Below are positions 54,211-63,834 of a DNA stretch of 64,000 bases, one piece after another. Both the position numbers and the translations under genes were made by a program. Within the stretch, counting starts at the first letter, position 1. Every line of letters begins with the position of its first letter. This DNA is from Ryuthela nishihirai (taxonomy: Eukaryota; Arthropoda; Arachnida; Araneae; Heptathelidae), in contig JAWZYU010000661.1 in assembly GCA_038380435.1 (NCBI GenBank), positions 1-64,000 on the forward strand, in the 5' to 3' direction. The notes beneath the pieces are model-generated. The model worked only from the letters and a program-made list of their open reading frames with translations, had not been told where the DNA came from and did not search any database.

Positions 54211-54930
54211 GGTTGGGTTGTTTCACCTCTGAGCGGCACTTTTTTGCACACCATGGGCTAAATGGTCAGGTCACATGGGTTGGGTTGGGTTGTTTTACCT
54301 CTGAGCGGCACTTTTTTGCACACCATGGGCTAAATGGCCAGGTCACATGGACCCCGAAGGCTCAGAGAAGGTTGGGGGAGGGGACCCACTGGAACAGCTG
54401 TTGGGAGACAGATAGTAGCCTCCCGTCAAGGTCATCCAGCGTGTTCTTTAACGTGCACAGGGTATGGCTCTCCCGCACACGGGGCCACGTCTTAACGTCC
54501 CATCCGACGGACGGCGGCCTTTCCAAGCCCATCGGTGTCCCCTACTGACCGTGGGCAGGGCGGGGAATTTTGCGGAGATAAATCTCAACGCTGACCCAGG
54601 TCACATGGACCTCGAAGGCTCAGAGAAGGTTGGGGGAGGGGACCCACTGGAACAGTTGTTGGGAGACAGATGGTAGCCTCCCGTCAAGGCCATCCAGCGT
54701 GTTCTTTAACGTGCACAGGGTATAGCTCTCCCACACACCGGGCCACGGCTTAACGTCCCATCCGACGGACGGCGGGCGGCCTTTCCAAGCCCATCGGTGT
54801 CCCCTACTGACCGTGGGCAGGGCGGGGAATTTTGCGGAGATAAATCTCAACGCTGACCCAGCTGGGACTCGAACCTGGGAACTACAGATTACGAGCCTGT
54901 CGCGCTACCGACTGAGCCACCCCCGCCCCT
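54211..54930 (-). mobile_element. SINE-A (outer), inside RTE-like LINE
   Basis: AGTTAGCATAATG (54198-54210) and AGTTAGAATAATG (54931-54943) flank it, 13 bp with one mismatch. The outer copy has a complete head and tail once the inner copy (54278-54596) and one duplicated site are removed. GGCGGGCGGCC shows a small local expansion near 54775. Confidence 0.93.
54278..54596 (-). mobile_element. SINE-A (inner), 5'-truncated, inside outer SINE-A
   Basis: Perfect 11-bp duplication CAGGTCACATG at 54267-54277 and 54597-54607. The copy stops before the B box, at CGCTGACC. Because SINE-A itself reads CTGACCCAG here, the exact end is uncertain by a few bases. Confidence 0.9.
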
Positions 54931-54968
54931 AGTTAGAATAATGAAAGCTCTTTATAATAACACTGTGT

Positions 54969-55220
54969 GTGAAATATGGTAAGGCTTGTAGCAATTGGTT
55001 TAGAATTGCTACTGGAGTCCGAGAAGGGTGCATTTTGTTTTCCTTTCTTTTTAGTTTCGATATTGATTATGTTATTCGGAATTCACTGCAAGAGGATGAG
55101 TTTGACCTCAAATGGTCTAGAGATTTGAAAATGTCTGATTTAGATTTGGCCCTTTTCACAAATGATGTTGATGAGATAAACTCTTTCATTACACATATTG
55201 ATGAATTGGTAGTAAAGTAG
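54969..55220 (+). pseudogene. RTE-like RT palm fragment
   Basis: The frame reads GVREGCILFSFLFSFDIDYV, then MSDLDLALFTNDVDEINSF. The position of the catalytic Y-A-D-D is occupied by a deleted and altered L-D-L-A-L segment, so the active site is lost independently of the copy at 27079-27830. Confidence 0.8.
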
Positions 55221-55370
55221 GTTTGGTGATAAACAGAGAGAAAACTAAATTTTTAGTTATATTAAATAGAGTTAGTAGTGTTAGCGAAATGTAGACCCTT
55301 TGTAAACAAGATAACAGGAAACTTTGTGTCATTGATTCTTGATGCTTATGTAGTATCTTGGGCATTAGGG

Positions 55371-56090
55371 TTGGATTGTTTTACAACTGAGCGGCACTTT
55401 TTTGCACACAATGGACTAAATGGTCAAGTCACAAGTACCACAAAGGCTCAAAAAATGTTGGGGGAAGGGGATCCACTGGAACAACTGTTGGGAGGCAGAT
55501 GGTAGTATTCCGTCAAGGCCTTCCAGCATGTTCTTTAACATGCACAGGGTATGGCTCTGGTCTCTTCTCCGCGGCTTAACTTTCTATCCGACGGACCACG
55601 TCCTTTCCAAGCAATCGGTGTCCCTACTAACCCGGGGCGGGGGTGGCTCAGTCGGTAGCGCGCCAGGCTCGTAATCTGTAGTTCGCAGGTTCGAGTCCCA
55701 GCTGGGTCAGCGTTGAGATTTATCTCCGCAAAATTCCTCGCCCTGCCCACGGTCAGTAGGGGACACCGATGGGCTTGGAAAGGCCGCCGTTGTTCGGATG
55801 GGGACGTTAAGCCGTGGCCCCGTGGCCCCGTTAAGCCATACCCTGTGCACGTTAAAGAACACACTGGATGGCCTTGACGGGAGGCACAACAGCTCACAAC
55901 AGCTGTTCCAGTGGGTCCCCTCCCCCAACCTTCTCTGAGCCTTCGGGGCCCATGTGACCTGGCCATTTAGCCCATGGTGTGCAAAAAAGTGCCGCTCAGA
56001 GGTAAAACAACCCAAATCCCTACTAACCGTGGGCAGGGTGGGGAGTTTCGTGGAGAAAAATCTCAACCCTGACTCAGGCAGGACTCGAGA
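55371..56090 (-). mobile_element. Old SINE-A (outer), split by inner copy
   Basis: Left part (tail and core, 55371-55632) and right part (56029-56090, head side up to GGACTCGAG) join into one diverged copy without A box. Confidence 0.82.
55633..56016 (+). mobile_element. SINE-A (inner), full length, in opposite orientation
   Basis: Perfect 12-bp duplication TCCCTACTAACC at 55621-55632 and 56017-56028. The core has local damage near 55795-55830 (repeated GTGGCCCC). Confidence 0.93.
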
Positions 56091-56134
56091 TATGACAAGT
56101 GTGAAAACGTATCTGGAAGTGCTTAATCGACAAG

Positions 56135-56440
56135 TTGGTTGGGTTGTTTTACCTCTGAGCGGCACTTTTTTGCACACCATGGACTAAATGGCCAGGTCAC
56201 ATGGACCCCGAAGGCTCAGAGAAGGTTGGGGGAGGGGACCCACTGGAACAAGCTGTTGGGAGACAGATGGTAGCCTCCCGTCAAGGCCATCCAGCGTGTT
56301 CTTTAGCGTGCACAGGGTATGGCTCTCCCGCACACGGGGCCACGACTTAACGTCCCATCCGACGGACGGCGGCCTTTCCAAGCCCATCGGTGTCCCCTAC
56401 TGACCGTGGGCAGGGCGGGGAATTTTTGCGGAGATAAATA
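56135..56440 (-). mobile_element. SINE-A, 5'-truncated, perfect TSD
   Basis: Perfect 13-bp duplication CTTAATCGACAAG at 56122-56134 and 56441-56453. It lacks the whole tRNA-like head and stops at GCGGAGATAAATA. Confidence 0.93.
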
Positions 56441-56453
56441 CTTAATCGACAAG

Positions 56454-56661
56454 ACTCTTCAGTTACATTAAAGATAAATTCTAATGACTGTCCCATAGTA
56501 TAAAGCTTTATGGTGAGAACACCTGACCTATTATTAGGAGGTCTTGTATTCTTATCCCACCATGTTCAAGACAATATTTCCTCTATACTCAGGATTGTTC
56601 ACAGCCTACAGTACTTAATCTGTGATTGTAGATTAATCTACACTCCTTATAAACAGTCAAT
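56454..56661. other. Unassigned spacer
   Basis: Nothing recognised. Confidence 0.5.
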
Positions 56662-56873
56662 TGGGGGGCGCGTTGACTCAATTGTTAGCTTTCCAGGCTC
56701 GCACTCTGTAGTTCCCAGGTTCGAGATCTAGCTAGACCAGGGATGAGATTTATCTCTGCTAAACACCTAACACCCTACTTCTGTCAAAAAGGATACACCT
56801 ATGGACTAGAAAAGGCCGTCGTCCGTCGGATTGGACGTGGCTCAGTATGCATGAGAGTCATACCCTGTGCACG

Positions 56874-57259
56874 GGGGCGGGGTGGCTCAGTCGGAAGCGC
56901 GCCAGGCTCGTAATCTGTAGTTCCCAGGTTCGAGTCCCAGCTGGGTCAGCGTTGAGATTTATCTCCGCAAAATTCCCCGCCCTGCCCACGGTCAGTAGGG
57001 GACTCCGATGGGCTTGGAAAGGCCGCCCGCCGTCCGTCGGATGGTACGTTAAGCCGTGGCCCCGTGTGCGGGAGAGCCATATCCTGTGCACGTTAAAGAA
57101 CACACTGGATGACCTTGACGGGATGCTACCATCTGTCTCCCAACAGCTGTTCCAGTGGGTCCCCTCCCCCAACCTTCTCTGAGCCTTCGGGGTTTATGTG
57201 ACCTGGCCATTTAGCCCATGGTGTGCAAAAAAGTGCCGCTCAGAGGTAACCCAACCCAA
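56874..57259 (+). mobile_element. SINE-A (inner 1), full length
   Basis: CCCTGTGCACG (56863-56873) and CCCTCTGCACG (57260-57270) flank it, 11 bp with one mismatch. The inserted position is the GTGCACGTTAAAG core of the outer copy. Confidence 0.92.
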
Positions 57260-57349
57260 CCCTCTGCACGTTACAGAACACTCAGGATTGTCTTAACGGA
57301 AGGCTTACCTCTATATCCTAACAGCTGTCCAGTGGGTCCTTTTCCCCTA

Positions 57350-57714
57350 GGGCTGGGGGTGGTTCAGTCGGTAGCGCGCCAGGCTCATAATCTGCAATTC
57401 CCAGATTCGAGTCCCAGCTGGGTCAGCGTTGAGCTTTATTTCCGCAAAACTCCCCGCCCTCCCCATGGTCAGTAGGAAACACCGATATGCTTGGAAAGGC
57501 CACCGTCCTTCGGATTGGACGTTAAGGCGCGGCCCCGTGTGCGGAAGAGTCACGCTGGATGGCTTTGACGGGAGGCTACCACCTGTCTCCCAACAGCTGT
57601 TCCAATGGGTCACCTCCCCCAACCTTCTCTGAGCCTTCGGGATCCTTGTGACCTGGCCATTTAGCCCTTTGTGTGAAAAAAAGTGCCTCTCAGAGATAAA
57701 ACAAACTAACAACC
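57350..57714 (+). mobile_element. SINE-A (inner 2), full length with deletion
   Basis: TTTCCCCTA (57341-57349 and 57715-57723) flanks it. The core lost about 35 bp between GGAAGAGTCA and CACGCTGGATGG. It is more diverged than inner 1, so the two insertions differ in age. Confidence 0.88.
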
Positions 57715-57802
57715 TTTCCCCTAATCGACTCTGAGCCGACATCTTCGTGATGTTGCTATTTAGTCCATTGGGGTGCACCAGAATGCCGCTCATGGGTAAA
57801 AA

Positions 57803-59160
57803 TAATATATTTTCACGCAAATAACAGACTAAGAGATCCCTATCTCCAAATTAAGCATTTGCGTGGAGGTCTTCTATCGACTGAACGCAAAAACAAACCA
57901 ATGATAAATTATTGCTACCGTTTTAGATTCATGAATAAAATTTTATTTCTAAGCAAAGTGATTAAAACTGGATTGTCTGGAGTAAAGTAACTCGTCTAAA
58001 AGATAGTGATCTAAATGAAATGTAATTCATAACAAAAAAAAATCACAATTCCTGTCAAAACATCGAAATAATAACTTGATTCTAATTGGATTCTAATTGG
58101 CAAATTATGAAATTGAACTTTTATAATGCTACGTTAAATTAACAATAATAAAGGCCTTTTCATTCTTAAATGTGCAATTGTCACAAGTACTGAATATTTA
58201 TGCTAATCGCCTATTGTCTGCCATTGTGTTCACGAGCTTTGAGCAAGAGATTTCCACTCCCTGAACGAATCTTATTATCGGAGAGATGATAATATTAAGC
58301 AATGTGCATAATTACATAAATCATATCTTTCTCGTCTGCATTCTACGTTTATTTGGAAGCAGTATATCATCCACTCTTTATTTGCAACGTCCCTGACGTG
58401 CGTTTCAAATTCCATCTTGAATGCATCAAGTGTTATGGCGGATGTTCCTGACTTCGTGGCTGTTTGCGCTTGTGATCAACAATTTCCTCTCTTAGAGAAG
58501 CTTCTTCTTTATCCTACTTACCATTGAGTTTATCTATGCGTTCAATCGAGAAGTCCTCCATGCAAATGTTGTTGAAATGCTTAGTTTAGAGATAGGGATC
58601 TTTCGGTCTGTTGTTTGCGTGAAACTCCAAGGAACGCAAAGAATATTAAAATGTAAATTTCTGGTTTCTTTTGAATAAAACAAAAATGAAAAGAAAACCT
58701 TCCATATTTCTGATTCTTTAGCTTTCTTTTGCGTGCAGGACCCAAACAAAAGACCAGATAAATGTTGTTACCAAAGAAGTAAGCCTGCTTTATAATCTGG
58801 GAGAGTAATAGAATAGCAAAGATCAACATGATGTTGAGGTGTGTTAGTGTTGATGTCAATGTCGTTAGTGTTGTTATCTAGTGTAATCCCTCAAATCTGA
58901 TTAGAAAATTAGGGTCATAAATCACGAAGAAGCTGTTCCTGCTTCTAATTCTTTGATTTGTGTCTAAGCATTATTTCTATTATACTGTTTTATAAATCAT
59001 AAATCCAACAACAGCTCGCCATTTTCGCCCGGAAACTTCAGTTATTGAAAATACGCTGTTTTACAATTAAAAGGGGGATTTCTTAACATTTGGAAATTTT
59101 CAAAATATCGATAAAATGCTTAATTTAGTTTTCTTTTTTAATTATGCTTTAATAAGTATA
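57803..59160. other. Longest repeat-poor spacer in the right half
   Basis: I see no gene. Short antisense frames at 58534-58859 carry no motif. A direct repeat TTGATTCTAATTGGATTCTAA is visible near 58076. Confidence 0.5.
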
Positions 59161-59166
59161 AAAAAG

Positions 59167-59556
59167 TTGAGTTGTGTTGTTTCATCTCTGAGCGGCATTT
59201 TTTTTTTGCACACAATAGGATAAATGGCCAGGTCACAAGGACCTCGAGGACTCAGAGATGGTTGGTGGAAGGGAACCCACTGGACAGCTGTTAGGGCACA
59301 GATGGTAATTTCCCATCAAGGACATCCAGCATGTTCTTTAACATCCCCAGATATGGCTCTCCCGCACAAGGAGTCATGGCTTAACGTCCCATCCAACGGA
59401 CGACGGCCTTTCCAAGTCCATTGATATCCCCTACCGACAGAGAGCAGGGCGGAGAATTTTACGGAGATAAATCTCAACGCTGGCCCAGGTGGAACTCAAA
59501 CCTGGGATATGGAGATTACGAGCCTGGCGCCCTAGCTACTGAGCCACCTGGTCCCA
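59167..59556 (-). mobile_element. Old SINE-A, full length
   Basis: Tail, core and head are complete but diverged (reversed B box GGAACTCAAACC; A-box side CTAGCTACTGAGCCACC). Confidence 0.85.
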
Positions 59557-59677
59557 GGTTTGTAAAAGAGTTGAGTTCGACAACTGTATCTAAATAAATG
59601 CTTCGTGCATGAGTAGATGCATGTCGTCTTATCTTGATAAGTGCTCTTCAATCATCGATGAGTCATCCGAAGTTTGT

Positions 59678-60067
59678 GAGGGGCGGGGGTGGCTCAGTCG
59701 GTAGCGCGCCAGGCTCGTAATCTGTAGTTCCCAGGTTCGAGTCCCAGCTGGGTCAGCGTTGAGATTTATCTCCGCAAAATTCCCCGCCCTGCCCACGGTC
59801 AGTAGGGGACACCGATGGGCTAGGAAAGGCCGCCGTCCGTTGGATGGGACGTTAAGCCGTGGCGCCGTGTGTGGGAGAGCCATACCCTGTGCACGTTAAA
59901 GAACACGCTGAATGGCCTTGACGGGAGGCTACCATCTGTCTCCCAACAGCTGTTCCAGTGGGTCCCCTCCCCCAACCTTTTCTGAGCCTTCGGGGTCCAT
60001 GTGACCTGGCCATTTAGCCCATGATGTGCAAAAAAGTGCCGCTCAGAGGTAAAACAACCCAACCCAA
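59678..60067 (+). mobile_element. SINE-A, full length; type description
   Basis: This copy shows the family plan. The Pol III promoter-like A box TGGCTCAGTCG is at 59690-59700 and the B box GGTTCGAGTCC at 59734-59744, with an anticodon-like CGT between them. A tRNA-unrelated body of about 310 bp follows. Its core (59837-59910; GATGGGACGTTAAGCCGTGG, then GTGCACGTTAAAGAACACG) resembles the MetaSINE central domain as I remember it. The tail is GTGCCGCTCAGAGGTAAAAC followed by CCCAA pentamers. Flanks ATCCGAAGTTTGT (59665-59677) and ATCCGAAATTTGT (60068-60080) are a 13-bp duplication with one mismatch. SINEs are non-coding and rely on LINE enzymes. Confidence 0.93.
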
Positions 60068-60154
60068 ATCCGAAATTTGTCTTGCATTCTGTTCGCCGAA
60101 AGTTGACATTTTTATCCGTTTATAACTCCCTTTAATCTCTTGGTGAGCCATTTT

Positions 60155-60300
60155 GTCGGATGGAACGTTAAGCCCATGTGCAGGAGAGCCATATAATGCA
60201 CGTTAAAGAACACGGTAGATGGACTTTGAGGGGACGCTGTTTTTTGTTTTCTAACAACTGTCGCATATCCTTGGTGTTCTTGTGACCTGGCCATTTCGCT
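60155..60300 (+). mobile_element. Old SINE-A fragment
   Basis: GTCGGATGGAACGTTAAGCC and GCACGTTAAAGAACACGG through to GTGACCTGGCCATTT. Both ends are lost. Confidence 0.75.
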
Positions 60301-60404
60301 GGAAGATGATTTACTGTTACACAGCGGTACATAGACATGAGATGGAGGACGATTAGGCGAACTGAAGGCCAGTCACAAGTAGATGTCGGAAGATGTCTGA
60401 ACTC

Positions 60405-60530
60405 CCTTCTCTAAAAGCAAATAATGTTTCCAGAAGAACATTATTTGCGTTTTTCTGGAAACGTTATTTGCCTTTAGAGAAACATTATTGCCAGTTTCGA
60501 AAGCAAATAATGTTTCCAGAAGACCATCAC
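60405..60530. repeat. Fold-back insertion with three related limbs
   Basis: AAAGCAAATAATGTTTCCAG near 60414 and 60499, and its inverse CTGGAAACGTTATTTGC near 60454, form an inverted and direct repeat set that interrupts the transposase frame. Confidence 0.68.
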
Positions 60531-60918
60531 TGAGTTGCCCAAGGGCAACAAGGGGAAATGAGGACGTATTTTCGACTTACAGCTAGAAGACATAATCACA
60601 CAGCATTGGCTCAACTGATATCTAGGTTATCGGTGGGGCTACTGGAACATTTGTTGCAACCTCTATCATTAGCAGGAGGCTTCGCGAAAGTGGTCTTTAT
60701 GCTGGCCAACCAATAAGTATGTGCCCTTACTTTATGCCACAGAAGGCAACGACTGGACAAAACAACATGATTGTGCTGGGAATCAAAGGCTTTCGTTGAT
60801 CTTTACTGATGCGTCCAATATGCTCAGTCGAACGACTCAAGAGGTATGCGAATTTGGAGAGGAACAAGGAATAGGGTCATCATCAACCAAACATCGTCGA
60901 GAGAGACATTTATGGAAG

Positions 60919-61629
60919 AGGGTTGTTTCATCTATGAGTGGCATTTTTGCACACAAATGACCAAGTCATAAGGACCCTGAGGGTTGGGTTGTTTTACTTC
61001 TGAGCGGCACTTTTTTGCACACCATGGGCTAAATGGCCAGGTCACATGGACTCCGAAGGCTCAGAGAAGTTTGGGGGAGGGGACCCACTGGAACAGCTGT
61101 TGGGAGACAGATGGTAGCCTCCCGTCAAGGCCATCCAGCGTGTTCTTTAACGTGCACAGGGTATGCCTCTCCCGCACACGGGGCCACGCTTAACGTCCCA
61201 TCCGACGGACGGCGGCCTTTCCAAGCCCATCGGTGTCCCCTACTGACCGTGGGCAGGGCGAGGAATTTTGCGGAGATAGATCTCAACGCTGACCCAGCTG
61301 GGACTCGAACCTGGGAACTACAGATTACGAGCCTGGCGCGCTACCGACTGAGCCATCCCCGCCCCAGGACCCCGAGAGCTCAGAGAAGGTTTGGGGGAGG
61401 GGACCCATTGGAGAGCTGTTGGGAGAACTGGTAACCGCCCGCTAAGGTGTTAAAGCGTGTTCTTTAACGTGCATGTAGTATGGCTTTCCCGCACCAGAGC
61501 CATGGCTTAACGTCCTATCCGATAGAGGGCGGCCTTTCCAAGCCCATCGGTGTCCTCTACTGACCGAAGGCAAGGTGAAGAGTTCTGTGGAGATGAATTT
61601 CAACGCTCGCCCAGGTGGAACTCGAATAG
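60919..61629 (-). mobile_element. Old SINE-A variant (outer), split by inner copy
   Basis: Left part 60919-60981 is the tail and right part 61377-61629 the body. It shares the diagnostic CGCTTTAACACCTT and GGTGGAACTCGAA-type changes with 23178-23434. It lies within the Tc1-like transposase, between RRERHLWKR and the next block. Confidence 0.85.
60982..61365 (-). mobile_element. SINE-A (inner), full length
   Basis: AGGACCCTGAG (60971-60981) and AGGACCCCGAG (61366-61376) flank it, 11 bp with one mismatch. Confidence 0.92.
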
Positions 61630-61884
61630 TGTATAATACATTAAAGAGAAGATCTATGATGAAGGCAAGGCCTCGGCAAAAACACAGCATACATTAAAAA
61701 AATTTTGTGCATTATCTGGTCACTTGCTTCCACTTAATTCTTTTTTTTACAAATAATGTTCCAAAGCCAAGAATTATTCTCTTAATTGCTTCTTTACATC
61801 ATTTTCTAATTTTCTCTTTGTAAATGCAGAGCTTAACTTTCAAACTGGTATATACTTCTAAACTTTTATAATATGGTTCATAAA

Positions 61885-61957
61885 CTGTAGTCCCCGAGCA
61901 TGGGAACTACAGATTACGAATCTGACACGTTATTCATTGAGCCATCCCCCGCCCCGT
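61885..61957 (-). mobile_element. Old SINE-A head fragment
   Basis: GGAACTACAGATTACGAATC and ATTGAGCCATCCCCCGCCCC in head order. Body absent. Confidence 0.72.
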
Positions 61958-62343
61958 GGAAGAAAGTGCCACGATCTAAGAAGGCAGTTTCGCTGGGTGT
62001 CACACAGACATCTATTTTATTCCTACTGACACGGCTAGATGCAACTGAAATAAGATCCTAGACTCTTATGAGGGAACTTATATGCAGTAGGGGACAATTG
62101 CATTTCGCCAGAAGATAATGGCCATCGTCTCAGAACTTGACTGTCGACTAATTTTGGAAGTGAACGCTATCTGTCATAAAGGGTACCCAGCACATTCTCC
62201 TGACCACAATTCGAAAGAGAATGCTTGGAACGTTCTATGAAGGCATATGGCATTCTTCAATTTTCCTCCCTGGACCAGAGCAAGACCATTTAGATACATC
62301 ACACCCGAACAGTGCACTAACAGAAGAAGTGATATTTTTTTAG

Positions 62344-62631
62344 TTGGGTTGGGTTGTTTTACCTCTGAGCGGCACTTTTTTGCACACCATGGGCTAAATG
62401 GCCAGGTCACATGGACCCCGAAGGCTCAGAGAAGGTTGGGGGAGGGGACCCACTGGAACAGCTGTTGGGAGACAGATGGTAGCCTCCCGTCAAGGCCATC
62501 CAGCGTGTTCTTTAACGTGCACAGGGTATGGCTCTCCCGCACACGGAGCCACGGCTTAACGTCCCATCCGACGGACGGCGGCCTTTCCAAGCCCATCGGT
62601 GTCCCCTACTGACCGTGGGCAGGGCGGGAAA
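62344..62631 (-). mobile_element. SINE-A, 5'-truncated, perfect TSD
   Basis: Perfect 13-bp duplication GATATTTTTTTAG at 62331-62343 and 62632-62644. It stops at GGGCAGGGCGGGAAA, without head. The body is close to consensus, so it is probably young. Confidence 0.93.
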
Positions 62632-62644
62632 GATATTTTTTTAG

Positions 62645-63247
62645 ATATATTGGTGTTTTCGTAATAATATTTTCTCTTCAAATTCTTCTGGTAGTACTTT
62701 TTTAATATAGCAATTAATTTCAGAATTTTTATGCTATCTGAACGACACTCGGCGCTGCACGGGTCTCACTTTTAATCTGTCTATTTTGCTTTTGACTGCA
62801 CTAACGGTTAGTTTTGCGAATTCTGCCCTACCCAGACACTTCAGCGCAGATTGAACGTGAAGAATTGCCCTGAGTCGCTCAGGTGGTTTCTGACGTCAGC
62901 GAGCGCTCTCTTAGCCCGTGACTTCGTCGCAAAGTATCGAGATCTTTATTTCGACAGAATGATTCCGATGTATTTGACAGAACGGTCCCAAATTTCATAT
63001 GCTGGTTACTCATGGCTGACCTCGCTTTGGGTTAAAAAAATAAGGTCTGTAGCTGCAATGGGACGTTTTAAAATAATAATAATAATACCTCTGGAAAGGG
63101 GACGAATCTGGCAACGGCAGTAGATTTAAATATTATTATGAACCCTAAGTTCGCAGTTAGAGAATACTAAATGGCAACAATAATTTGACAACGATTATCG
63201 TTTCCTGTAGGGATGGCATGGTAAGTATTTTTGCTTTTAGCAGTCCT
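62645..63247. other. Unassigned spacer
   Basis: A 90-codon open frame at 62851-63123 (FRWFLTSASALLARDFVAKY-type) has no motif that I know. (AAT)n near 63072-63090. Confidence 0.45.
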
Positions 63248-63258
63248 CCTTTTTGAAT

Positions 63259-63644
63259 TGGGTCGGGGGGTGGCTCAGTCGGTAGCGCGCCAGGCTCGTA
63301 ATCTATAGTTCCCAGGTTCCAATCCCAGCTGGGTCAGCGTTGAGATTTATCTCCGCAAAATTCCCCGCCCTGCCCACGGTCAGTAGGGGACACCGATGGG
63401 CTTGGAAAGGCCGCCGTCCGTCGGATGGGACGTTAAGCCGTGGCCCCGTGTGCGGGAGAGCCATACCCTGTGCACGTTAAAGAACACGCTGGATGACCTT
63501 GACGGGAGGTTACCATCTGTCTCCCAACAGCTGTTCAAGTGGGTCCCCTCCCCCAACCTTCTCCGAGCCTTCGGGGTCCATGTGACCTGGCCATTTAGCC
63601 CATGGTGTGCAAAAAAGTGCCGCTCAGAGGTAAAACAACCCAAA
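63259..63644 (+). mobile_element. SINE-A, full length, TSD with one mismatch
   Basis: CCTTTTTGAAT (63248-63258) and CCTTTTGGAAT (63645-63655). The B box is altered to GGTTCCAATCC, so this copy may have a weakened Pol III promoter. Confidence 0.9.
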
Positions 63645-63834
63645 CCTTTTGGAATCGACTTGAAATTTGGTACTGCAACCCGGACCACAACCATTCCGTG
63701 AAAATTTGAAGCGACTACTACGATTCTCTGATGAGTTATGGCTGCCACAGACGAATATATATTTGTTTAGTAACAATTTTGTAGGATTGGATAATTATAA
63801 AAATATTTTAAGTAGCTATGGGTTTGTCCAAACC

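Larger units (their letters stand above)
54048..55370 (+). mobile_element. RTE-like LINE fragment, split by nested SINE-A
   Basis: Left part 54048-54210 matches 27394-27532 of the other RTE-like copy; right part 54931-55370 matches 27525-27840 and then, after a deletion, 28115-28203. Removing the SINE block restores the order. The fragment ends where another SINE-A begins. Confidence 0.88.
56662..57802 (+). mobile_element. Old SINE-A (outer), hosts two later SINE-A copies
   Basis: Parts 56662-56873, 57271-57349 and 57724-57802 read in order as one diverged SINE-A (head GTTGACTCAATTGTTAGC, B box GGTTCGAGATC, core GTCGTCCGTCGGATT, tail GCCGCTCATGGGTAAAA). Confidence 0.85.
60345..62262 (+). pseudogene. 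Tc1-like transposase, degenerate
   Basis: Readable blocks in order: RRIRRTEGQSQVDVGRCLN (helix-turn-helix), TARRHNHTALAQLISRLSV, RRLRESGLYAGQP, WTKQHDCAGNQRLSLIFTD followed by ASN where the family usually has E-S-R (the first catalytic Asp region, about 60751-60820), STKHRRERH, and finally YPAHSPDHNSKENAWNVL (about 62184-62237), which matches the PDLNPIEHxW region around the third acidic residue. Frameshifts and stops lie between them. The second Asp region is too eroded to judge. Confidence 0.8.
60330..62330 (+). mobile_element. Tc1-like transposon remnant, heavily interrupted
   Basis: Plus-strand transposase blocks extend from about 60345 to 62260 and are separated by a fold-back insertion, a nested SINE-A pair and an old SINE-A head. 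I found no terminal inverted repeats. It differs in sequence from the Tc1-like elements at 20066 and 32521. Confidence 0.75.

Noticed and set aside
59685..59760. Possible functional tRNA gene in the SINE-A head
   Set aside because: A and B boxes are good, but the acceptor stem does not pair (GGGGGTGG against the AGCTGGGTCA side), the sequence continues into the SINE body without a T-run terminator, and it occurs in dozens of copies.
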